Assembly (NCBI GenBank): GCA_002292925.1
Contig: DBCF01000247.1
Location: forward strand, 1 to 6,011
Source of the DNA: Roseiflexaceae bacterium UBA965
Lineage (GTDB): Bacteria; Chloroflexota; Chloroflexia; Chloroflexales; Roseiflexaceae
Length of the DNA: 6,011 nucleotides
Reading direction: 5' to 3'
Every line of letters starts with the position of its first letter. Within the stretch, counting starts at the first letter, position 1. The translations under genes and the position numbers were made by a program. The notes beneath the pieces are model-generated. The model saw only the letters and a program-made list of their open reading frames with translations. It was not told where the DNA came from and did no database searches. This document shows, one piece after another, positions 1-4,405 of the stretch.

Positions 1-819
1 GCCTATCTCAAAAACATGCGCTTCAAAGATGTCGGTGCGAGTGCCACCAATGCCCTCGCACTCGGGGTTGATGGACGAGTCTATGCCTGGGGCGAAAACA
101 TCTACGGTGAAACAAACGTCCCCATTGCCGCACAAAGCAATGTCACTGCAATAAATGGTGGGGGTTTTTTTGTCTTCGCACTCAAAGACGATGGAACAGT
201 GGTTGGCTGGGGACGAAACGATTTTGGTCAACGGGATATCCCTGCCGGATTAACCAATGTCATTAAAATTGTCGCCGGCGACCGACATGTGCTGGCCCTC
301 AAAGATAATGGTACCGTAGTGGCATGGGGTGACAACAGCAAAGGACAAGCTTCTGTACCACCAGGTCTGCGCAACGTCGTTGCGATTGATGCCGGTCAGG
401 ACCATTCTCTCGCACTCATCGATAACGGAACGGTTGTTGCATGGGGGAATAACGATAAAGGTGAAATAACCGTTCCGAAAGGGCTAACCAATGTGATTGA
501 TATCGCCGCTGGACGAGATTTTTCGGTCGTGCTCATTGGCAATGGTTCAATTGTTAGCTGGGGGAGTAAAGACTTCGACGTGCGGCAATTCCCCCACAAT
601 ACGTCAGATGCAGTTGTTATCGGCGTCGGTAGCCTCAATACGGTTATTGGCTACCGCGACGGACGTATCATGGCATATGGAACAAGCAACCTCGGTGCTT
701 TGGTTACACGCACACTAACAAGAACCTCCATGCCAACACTCACCGCATCAGAAACACTCATACCGACGAACTCGCTCACTCCGTCCAAAACCAAAACGAT
801 ACAACCACCATCACCTTGA
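1..819 (+). CDS. RCC1-repeat beta-propeller protein with Thr/Ser/Pro-rich tail (5' partial)
   Basis: The frame is open from base 1, so the ATG at 16 is probably internal and the true start lies upstream. Counting that ATG as residue 1, residues 5-199 are five consecutive units of exactly 39 residues. A shortened sixth follows at about 200-227. The core of each unit is a hydrophobic pair, D/N-G-T/R-V, then A/G-W-G, an N/D-x-x-G turn and VP.GL.NV (for example DNGTVVAWGDN). This is the short-repeat bacterial relative of RCC1, expected to fold as a beta-propeller used for binding rather than catalysis. From about residue 228 to the stop the protein becomes a Thr/Ser/Pro-rich low-complexity tail, typical of secreted or surface proteins. 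No signal peptide or anchor is visible because the N-terminus is missing. The Thr/Pro-rich coding character continues past the stop in another frame (816-902), so the annotated C-terminus may be an indel artefact. The ligand is unknown. Confidence 0.85.
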   Translation, partial: AYLKNMRFKDVGASATNALALGVDGRVYAWGENIYGETNVPIAAQSNVTAINGGGFFVFALKDDGTVVGWGRNDFGQRDIPAGLTNVIKIVAGDRHVLALKDNGTVVAWGDNSKGQASVPPGLRNVVAIDAGQDHSLALIDNGTVVAWGNNDKGEITVPKGLTNVIDIAAGRDFSVVLIGNGSIVSWGSKDFDVRQFPHNTSDAVVIGVGSLNTVIGYRDGRIMAYGTSNLGALVTRTLTRTSMPTLTASETLIPTNSLTPSKTKTIQPPSP

Positions 820-874
820 CGCCATCGAGAACCCCCACCCGTATCCCCGCTAACATCTCGTATTCGACATCAAT

Positions 875-912
875 ACATTACGCACTACAGTATGGACTGT
901 AGTGCGTAATGT
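875..912. terminator. perfect 17-bp-arm hairpin after the RCC1-repeat gene
   Basis: The arms at 875-891 (ACATTACGCACTACAGT) and 896-912 are exact reverse complements, separated by the 4-base loop ATGG. It lies 55 bases after the RCC1-gene stop and before the next possible start (968), which fits transcription termination. No U-tract follows on either strand, so it is not a textbook intrinsic terminator; it could be a bidirectional stem, an mRNA 3'-end stabiliser or a dispersed palindrome. The arms end in CATTAC/GTAATG like the hairpin at 3672-3710. Confidence 0.6.
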
Positions 913-967
913 GCAAAATCACAACTGCGAATACAATAGCGCGATACCACATAACGGGAGCATTCCT

Positions 968-1217
968 ATGAGCACACCATTCATCTTTAGAGGTCAATTA
1001 CTGGCCGCGCTGCAAAGCCATGGGCTGGTGAAAAAACTTCGCAGCCGGTGAAGGCCATACCGATGTTGCCTTGGTTGGCGAGGAGCATTACGTCGAGTGC
1101 CATAGGCATGCCTCAATCCCGAGCAAACAATACAGTGTCATTGTACACAATTCACCACGAGCGCCCGCGCTACGCTGCGGGGATATTGGTGCCGTAGCGG
1201 CACTGGGGCGCAGATAG
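968..1217 (+). pseudogene. small unrecognised gene, frameshifted in an A-run
   Basis: An ATG at 968 has a good ribosome-binding site (GGGAG at 956-960, 7 bases upstream) and opens MSTPFIFRGQLLAALQSHGL, but the frame stops at 1049-1051 after 27 codons. If one base of the A6 run at 1031-1036 is dropped, reading passes into a frame that gives NFAAGEGHTDVALVGEEHY and stays open to a stop at 1215-1217, about 82 residues in all. The strong ribosome-binding site and the protein-like composition on both sides of a homopolymer suggest one gene broken by a single-base indel, natural or from sequencing. I do not recognise the family. The last 20 or so codons run through a GC-rich palindromic block (1161-1211), so the real end may be earlier. 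A weak -10-like TACAAT lies at 932-937 without a good -35. It could also be chance. Confidence 0.35.
1161..1211. repeat. GC-rich foldable block (possible dispersed palindromic element)
   Basis: The outer arms GCGCCC (1161-1166) and GGGCGC (1206-1211) enclose two small hairpins. One is GCG-CTA-CGC (1167-1175). The other is GTGCCG-TAG-CGGCAC (1189-1203), a perfect 6-bp stem. Alternative pairings exist (CGCTACG 1168-1174 with CGTAGCG 1193-1199). It lies about 100 bases upstream of the guaB promoter and so probably outside that transcript. A REP-like dispersed element is the simplest reading; whether it recurs cannot be told from one window. Confidence 0.3.
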
Positions 1218-1307
1218 GGGAATGTATGTCTCTTATTCACGGTGCGCGGGAGTGTTTTTTGCAAATGAAAAATAACGCACACATCGGCATCAACATAGGT
1301 AAATACA

Positions 1308-1336
1308 TTGACGCAAAGAACGCCCTCATGTATCAT
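1308..1336 (+). promoter_or_regulatory. sigma70-type promoter of guaB
   Basis: TTGACG at 1308-1313 (5 of 6 to TTGACA) and TATCAT at 1331-1336 (5 of 6 to TATAAT) are separated by exactly 17 bases. Transcription would start near 1343, leaving a leader of about 40 bases before the GTG at 1383. This placement argues against any start codon upstream of about 1343. Confidence 0.7.
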
Positions 1337-1355
1337 GGGAGGAACATTTTTGGCA

Positions 1356-1367
1356 GTGTACGTACAC
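1356..1367. promoter_or_regulatory. 12-bp perfect palindrome in the guaB leader
   Basis: GTGTACGTACAC reads the same on both strands. It lies at about +14 to +25 relative to the predicted start site and 4 bases before the Shine-Dalgarno sequence. That position suits a dimeric repressor acting as a roadblock. No regulator can be named, and a 12-bp palindrome can occur by chance. Confidence 0.35.
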
Positions 1368-1382
1368 ATCAGGGAGGCGGTT

Positions 1383-2858
1383 GTGACAATCGATTGGGAT
1401 GACAAATTTGCTCGCGAAGGCTTGACGTTCGACGACGTACTCCTCATCCCGGCAGCATCCGACGTGTTGCCCTCGGCAACCAATGTCAGTACCTGGTTGA
1501 CACGGGGGATTCGCATGAATATACCCCTAGTCAGTGCCGCCATGGATACCGTCACCGAGCACCGTTTGGCGATTGCGATGGCCCGCGAAGGGGGCATGGG
1601 TATCATCCACAAAAACTTGACCATTGCTGACCAAGTCGAAATGGCGCGCAAAGTCAAACGCTCCGAAAACGGCATGATTACCGACCCCATCACCATGCAC
1701 CACGACCGCACCGTGGGTGATGCGCTTGACATGATGGCCGATTACCGCATTTCGGGCATCCCCATCACCACCTCCAATGGCGATTTGGTGGGGATTGTCA
1801 CCAACCGCGATTTGCGCTTCGAAACCGACCGTACCCGCCCGATTAGCGAACTGATGACCGGCGAAGACTTGGTGACGGTGCCCGAAGGCACGACGCTCGA
1901 ACAAGCCAAAGAATTGCTCCACAAACACCGCATCGAAAAGGTGTTGGTGGTGGACCACAACGGGCGCTTGTCGGGGATGATTACCGTCAAAGATATCATG
2001 AAGCAAATGGAATACCCTAATTCGTGCAAAGATGAGCAAGGGCGCTTGCGGGTAGGTGCGGCCATCGGCGTAGGTGGCGACTACATCCAGCGCGCCGAAG
2101 CCTTGGTCAAAGTAGGCGTCGATGTGCTGTGTATCGACACCGCACACGGGCATTCGGCGGGGGTGCTCAAAAGCATCGAAGCGGTGCGTAGTCACTTCCC
2201 TCACGTGCAATTAATCGCCGGCAACATCTCGACGGGTGAAGCGGCGCGGGCCTTGTGTGAACGGGGCGTCGATGCCATCAAGGTCGGTCAAGGCCCCGGT
2301 AGCATCTGTACGACGCGGGTAGTGAGTGGGGCGGGGATGCCCCAAATCACGGCGATTTCGGAATGTGTCAAGGTAGCAGATCGCTTTGGCATCCCGGTGA
2401 TCGGCGATGGCGGCATCCGCTATAGTGGCGACATCGCCAAAGCAATTGCGGCCGGTGCACACACCGTGATGATGGGATCGATGTTTGCCGGTACCGAAGA
2501 AAGCCCAGGCGAGACGATTTTGTACGAAGGGCGTTCGTACAAAATGTACCGCGGCATGGGTTCAATTGATGCCATGCAACAAGGAGGTGGCGAGCGCTAC
2601 TTCCAAAACACCCGCGAAGGGCGCAAGCTGGTGGCCGAAGGGATTGTGGGGCGGGTGCCGTTCAAGGGCGTCCTCGGCGATACCATTTACCAATTGGTGG
2701 GTGGGTTGCGGGCCGGGATGGGCTATGCCGGTGCCAAGGATATCGAGGAATTACGGGTCAAGTCACGCTTTATCCGCATTTCGATGGCCAGTTTGACCGA
2801 AAGCCACCCCCACGATATCACCATCACCAAAGAGGCTCCCAATTACGGGCAGCGGTAA
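1383..2858 (+). CDS. guaB: inosine-5'-monophosphate dehydrogenase
   Basis: Cytosolic enzyme that oxidises IMP to XMP with NAD+, the committed step to GMP; usually a tetramer or octamer. The protein has 491 residues, against about 488 in Bacillus. The N-terminal EGLTFDDVLLIPA signature is at residues 12-24. A Bateman module of two CBS domains is at about 98-210, inserted in the TIM barrel. The catalytic loop GPGSICTTR carries the nucleophile Cys309. Next come DGGIRYSGD, the flap from YRGMGS at about 389, the Arg405-Tyr406 dyad in ERYFQ, GGLRAGMGY and the C-terminal SHPHDITITKE. All key residues are present. GTG at 1383 is chosen because AGGGAGG (1371-1377) lies 5 bases upstream, the family N-terminus starts there, and the longer TTG start at 1308 coincides with the -35 box. 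The Bateman module suggests allosteric control by purine nucleotides. A toxin-antitoxin pair follows after 21 bases. Confidence 0.97.
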   Translation: MTIDWDDKFAREGLTFDDVLLIPAASDVLPSATNVSTWLTRGIRMNIPLVSAAMDTVTEHRLAIAMAREGGMGIIHKNLTIADQVEMARKVKRSENGMITDPITMHHDRTVGDALDMMADYRISGIPITTSNGDLVGIVTNRDLRFETDRTRPISELMTGEDLVTVPEGTTLEQAKELLHKHRIEKVLVVDHNGRLSGMITVKDIMKQMEYPNSCKDEQGRLRVGAAIGVGGDYIQRAEALVKVGVDVLCIDTAHGHSAGVLKSIEAVRSHFPHVQLIAGNISTGEAARALCERGVDAIKVGQGPGSICTTRVVSGAGMPQITAISECVKVADRFGIPVIGDGGIRYSGDIAKAIAAGAHTVMMGSMFAGTEESPGETILYEGRSYKMYRGMGSIDAMQQGGGERYFQNTREGRKLVAEGIVGRVPFKGVLGDTIYQLVGGLRAGMGYAGAKDIEELRVKSRFIRISMASLTESHPHDITITKEAPNYGQR

Positions 2859-2879
2859 GTTTCGTGAGTAACACACAGC

Positions 2880-3284
2880 ATGGAAGATGACTTGGTCACC
2901 GCAATCATGCAGCAACTGCCGATGACCCAAGCAATTTATTTGTTTGGGTCGTTTGGCACGGCTTACCAACGCACTGACAGCGACATCGATATTGCGCTCT
3001 TGTTACCCCACGATAGTCAGACTCCCTGCGACCAATTCATTGCCCTCCAACACCACCTCGCGCTGATAGCTCAGCGGGATGTCGACTTGATTCAATTGCG
3101 CAGTGCCAATACGATTTTGCAATTTGAAATCATCGAACATGGGCGCCGCATCGCAGCCCCAGCCCGCTCCGAAAGTGATTTGTTTGAAGTGTTGGTTTGT
3201 GCGTTTTATCAAAAAATCCACCAAGAACGCGCCGAAATTATCACTGCTGGCCTGCAAAGTGGGAGGTTTTATGACCGTCGATGA
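2880..3284 (+). CDS. mntA: MntA-like minimal nucleotidyltransferase (antitoxin)
   Basis: A 134-residue protein of the minimal nucleotidyltransferase (MNT) fold. The defining motif GS-x10-D-x-D is intact: Gly23-Ser24, then Asp35-Ile36-Asp37 in the segment LFGSFGTAYQRTDSDID. A third acidic residue, Asp69, sits in DVDLIQL. In characterised MntA-HepT systems this enzyme uses ATP to attach AMP units to a tyrosine of the HEPN partner and so silences it. The same role is inferred here from the complete motif and the partner gene, which it overlaps by 14 bases. It begins 21 bases after the guaB stop with only a weak Shine-Dalgarno (GTGAG at 2864-2868), so it probably depends partly on guaB transcription. 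I see no promoter of its own. Other MNT proteins include aminoglycoside nucleotidyltransferases, but the short length and HEPN neighbour favour the antitoxin role. Confidence 0.88.
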   Translation: MEDDLVTAIMQQLPMTQAIYLFGSFGTAYQRTDSDIDIALLLPHDSQTPCDQFIALQHHLALIAQRDVDLIQLRSANTILQFEIIEHGRRIAAPARSESDLFEVLVCAFYQKIHQERAEIITAGLQSGRFYDRR

Positions 3285-3708
3285 TGTACTTTTGCAAAAA
3301 CGGATTAGTGTTGAGCGCTGTATTCAGCAAATCGAAAACTACATGGCCCGTCCAAGCTCATTGGCGTTTCACGAAGATTTTCTCCTTCAAGACGCTGTCA
3401 TCCTAAATGTGCAACGGGCATGTGAATTATCGATCGATATGGCGAATCGTGTGATTCGCATGCGAAAATTAGGGGTACCCAAAGAAAGTCGCGAAAGCTT
3501 TGCAATTCTCTATACAGCCCAAATCATCCCGCAACCGATGTATCAATCGCTGGTGGCAATGGTGGGATTTCGCAATATTTTGGTGCATGAATATACCAAA
3601 CTCAACGCTGCTATTTTGCAGGCCGTGATTACCACCCACGTCTATGTGCTGTTGGATTTCGCCACGCATATCATTACCCGTGCGCATCAGGCTGATGCGC
3701 ACGGGTAA
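3271..3708 (+). CDS. hepT: HepT-like HEPN ribonuclease toxin (DUF86)
   Basis: A 145-residue, mostly helical HEPN/DUF86 protein. The RX4HXY motif is present as RNILVHEY, with Arg101 and His106 as the presumed RNase residues and Tyr108 as the residue that MntA-type partners AMPylate. HepT toxins act as dimers on RNA, with tRNA cleavage reported for studied members. The start is the ATG at 3271: GGGAGG (3261-3266) lies 4 bases upstream and the protein then begins MTVDDVLLQK. A longer frame open to 3103 runs inside mntA and is not used. The strong ribosome-binding site compared with the weak one of mntA is notable, since antitoxin is usually made in excess. The last codons and the stop lie inside the hairpin at 3672-3710, which fixes the sequence of the C-terminal dozen residues. 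Confidence 0.88.
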   Translation: MTVDDVLLQKRISVERCIQQIENYMARPSSLAFHEDFLLQDAVILNVQRACELSIDMANRVIRMRKLGVPKESRESFAILYTAQIIPQPMYQSLVAMVGFRNILVHEYTKLNAAILQAVITTHVYVLLDFATHIITRAHQADAHG

Positions 3709-3710
3709 TG
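3672..3710. terminator. 19-bp-arm palindrome containing the hepT stop codon
   Basis: CATTACCCGTGCGCATCAG (3672-3690) and its exact reverse complement (3692-3710) are separated by one base, so the RNA stem would open to a small loop. The TAA stop of hepT (3706-3708) is within the right arm. No U-tract follows (TGTGGGGGG). It probably ends or stabilises the guaB-mntA-hepT transcript. The CATTAC/GTAATG ends match the hairpin at 875-912. Confidence 0.6.
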
Positions 3711-3715
3711 TGGGG

Positions 3716-3763
3716 GGCATGGAATGACGTTGGGGCTACCAAATTCCGCCCCGTTGGGGCGGG
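3716..3763 (+). repeat. repeat block 1: beta module plus alpha module
   Basis: A 24-base beta unit (3716-3739: GGCATGGAATGA, then CGTTGGGGCTAC) is followed directly by a 24-base alpha unit (3740-3763: CAAATTCC, then GCCCC-GTT-GGGGC, then GGG). The two share CGTTGGGGC in the same register. The block ends in GGGGGTGATG, as block 3 does. Bases 3774-3807, up to the long hairpin, are unrelated, and I see no gene in them. Confidence 0.75.
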
Positions 3764-3806
3764 GGTGATGATATATTTGCTCACACGGAGACGCGGAGAT
3801 ACACGT

Positions 3807-3870
3807 ATAGCCCCAACGTCATTCCACGCCACGGGTGCCAGCACCCGGCATGGAATGACGTTGGGGCTAT
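3807..3870. repeat. long imperfect hairpin (beta module and its inverted copy)
   Basis: TAGCCCCAACGTCATTCCA at 3808-3826 is the exact reverse complement of 3851-3869, with one extra pair at 3807/3870. Between them CGGGTGC (3832-3838) and GCACCCG (3841-3847) form an inner stem around CA, and GCC/GGC pairs bridge most of the remainder. The result is a stem of nearly 30 bp, with one mismatch and a two-base bulge. The right arm is the second beta unit. It resembles a BIME or MITE-like palindromic element; no terminal duplication is evident. Confidence 0.7.
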
Positions 3871-3894
3871 CAAATTCCGCTCCGTTGGGGCTAG
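3847..3894 (+). repeat. repeat block 2: beta module plus alpha module
   Basis: The second beta-alpha pair: beta at 3847-3870, identical to block 1 except at its last base, and alpha at 3871-3894 with one change in the stem (GCTCC for GCCCC at 3880-3884). That change breaks a pair in the alpha hairpin. The following 3895-3948 is unique except for a small AGGGC-GTT-GCCCT hairpin (3929-3941) with the same GTT loop. Confidence 0.7.
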
Positions 3895-3948
3895 CACACC
3901 ACGCACGTAATCCCGACCAACATACGCAAGGGCGTTGCCCTGTGCTTT

Positions 3949-4044
3949 CAAATTCCGCCCCGTTGGGGCTACCAAATTCCGCCCCGTTGGGGCTACCAAA
4001 TTCCGCCCCGTTGGGGCTATCAAATTTCGCCCCGTTGGGGCGGG
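3949..4044 (+). repeat. repeat block 3: four tandem 24-bp alpha units
   Basis: Units start at 3949, 3973, 3997 and 4021 with an exact 24-base period. The first two are identical, the third differs only in its last base (TAT for TAC), and the fourth has TTTCG for TTCCG and ends in GGG. Each holds the self-complementary GCCCC-GTT-GGGGC. There is no unique spacer between units, so it is not CRISPR. On the minus strand each unit reads from GTAGCCCCAACG to GGAATTTG. The block ends in GGGGGTGATGGTAT, matching the end of block 1. Confidence 0.85.
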
Positions 4045-4060
4045 GGTGATGGTATGGTGA

Positions 4061-4080
4061 AGTCGCAGCAGGCTGCGGCT
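4061..4080 (-). terminator. hairpin just after the metal-binding gene
   Basis: AGTCGCAG (4061-4068) pairs with CTGCGGCT (4073-4080), with one G-U pair on one strand and a 4-base loop. It starts right after the stop codon of the minus-strand gene (4081-4083), so it is well placed to end that transcript. There is no U-tract, so its efficiency is uncertain. Confidence 0.45.
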
Positions 4081-4290
4081 CTACACCACTTCGACCGTAT
4101 CAAACCCGGCTTCGTTGATAGCCGCAATGATGGCGGGTTGGGCCACGTTGTCGTGCCCAATGGTCACCATTTTGGTGGGGATGTCGACGGTGACGGTGGC
4201 GACACCGGCGATTTCTTTGACTTCGTTGGTGATGGCGCGCACGCAATGATCGCACGAAATATCTGGCACGTGGAATTGTGATGTGGTCAT
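4081..4290 (-). CDS. heavy-metal-associated (HMA) domain protein, CopZ-like
   Basis: A 69-residue single HMA domain with the expected beta-alpha-beta-beta-alpha-beta pattern. The metal site is the CxxC of DISCDHC, Cys13 and Cys16, followed by the usual VRAITNEV helix, a VDIPTKMVTI strand and the IIAAINEAGFD helix. Proteins like this bind Cu(I), or sometimes other soft metals, and hand it to P-type ATPases or repressors. No ATPase, CsoR or CueR gene is in the window, so metal and partner are not shown. The residue two before the first Cys is Ile rather than the common Met. The start is the ATG at 4290-4288 with AAAGGAG (minus strand, 4303-4297) 6 bases upstream. It is transcribed away from mtnP out of a shared 115-base intergenic region. 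Confidence 0.9.
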   Translation of the reverse strand: MTTSQFHVPDISCDHCVRAITNEVKEIAGVATVTVDIPTKMVTIGHDNVAQPAIIAAINEAGFDTVEVV

Positions 4291-4329
4291 GAACGTCTCC
4301 TTTGGTAAAAAATTGCCTGTCCGTCAGAT

Positions 4330-4358
4330 TTCACAGAACGGTAAATGCAGTATAGAAT
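4330..4358 (+). promoter_or_regulatory. sigma70-type promoter of mtnP
   Basis: TTCACA (4330-4335) and TAGAAT (4353-4358) are separated by exactly 17 bases, each one base off consensus. Transcription would start near 4365, about 40 bases before the mtnP ATG, whose ribosome-binding site is CGAGG at 4396-4400. The element is interlocked with the opposing HMA promoter. Confidence 0.6.
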
Positions 4359-4377
4359 GATGCTATTAATGCGTCAA
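4349..4377 (-). promoter_or_regulatory. sigma70-type promoter of the HMA gene
   Basis: On the minus strand TTGACG (4377-4372) and TATACT (4354-4349) are separated by exactly 17 bases, each matching 5 of 6 consensus bases. The start would be near 4342, giving a leader of about 50 bases. Its -10 box overlaps that of the mtnP promoter by two bases. Confidence 0.65.
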
Positions 4378-4405
4378 TTATTGAATAGCAAGCAACGAGG
4401 AATAG

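Noticed and set aside
1028..1040. Programmed -1 frameshift at the A6 run
   Set aside because: The downstream open frame is reached by a +1 shift or loss of one base, not by -1 slippage, so an indel is the simpler explanation.
1164..1260. Attenuator: CCCGCGC (1164-1170) pairing with GCGCGGG (1244-1250) before a T6 run
   Set aside because: The loop would be 73 bases long and the whole structure lies upstream of the strong guaB promoter, so it would not be in that mRNA. It might terminate transcription coming from the left, but the support is thin.
1308..1382. Longer guaB start at TTG 1308, ATG 1335 or TTG 1350
   Set aside because: TTG 1308 is the -35 box and ATG 1335 lies in the -10 box. TTG 1350 has a Shine-Dalgarno that would fall before the predicted transcript start. 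Family alignment and AGGGAGG support GTG 1383.
1328..1402. 24-codon upstream reading frame overlapping the guaB start
   Set aside because: Its ATG lies before the predicted transcript start and has no clear ribosome-binding site.
1527..2210. Long minus-strand frame opposite guaB, and similar frames at 1088-1732 and 2211-2462
   Set aside because: Antisense shadows of a well-supported gene; no ribosome-binding sites and His/Arg-rich, unfoldable composition.
3103..3270. N-terminal extension of HepT
   Set aside because: The extra codons are the mntA gene in another frame, and a good ribosome-binding site precedes the ATG at 3271.
3781..4023. 80-residue minus-strand reading frame with repeated APTGRNL
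   Set aside because: The same 24-bp repeats read on the other strand; the period is divisible by three so every frame stays open.
3949..4044. CRISPR array
   Set aside because: Copies of the stem unit abut with no unique spacers, the period is only 24 bases, and no cas gene is nearby.
3708..4049. 113-residue plus-strand reading frame whose ATG overlaps the hepT stop (TAATG)
   Set aside because: Most of it is translation of the 24-bp repeats, giving an 8-residue period (PNSAPLGL). It has no ribosome-binding site outside the hairpin, and non-repeat parts show no protein features.
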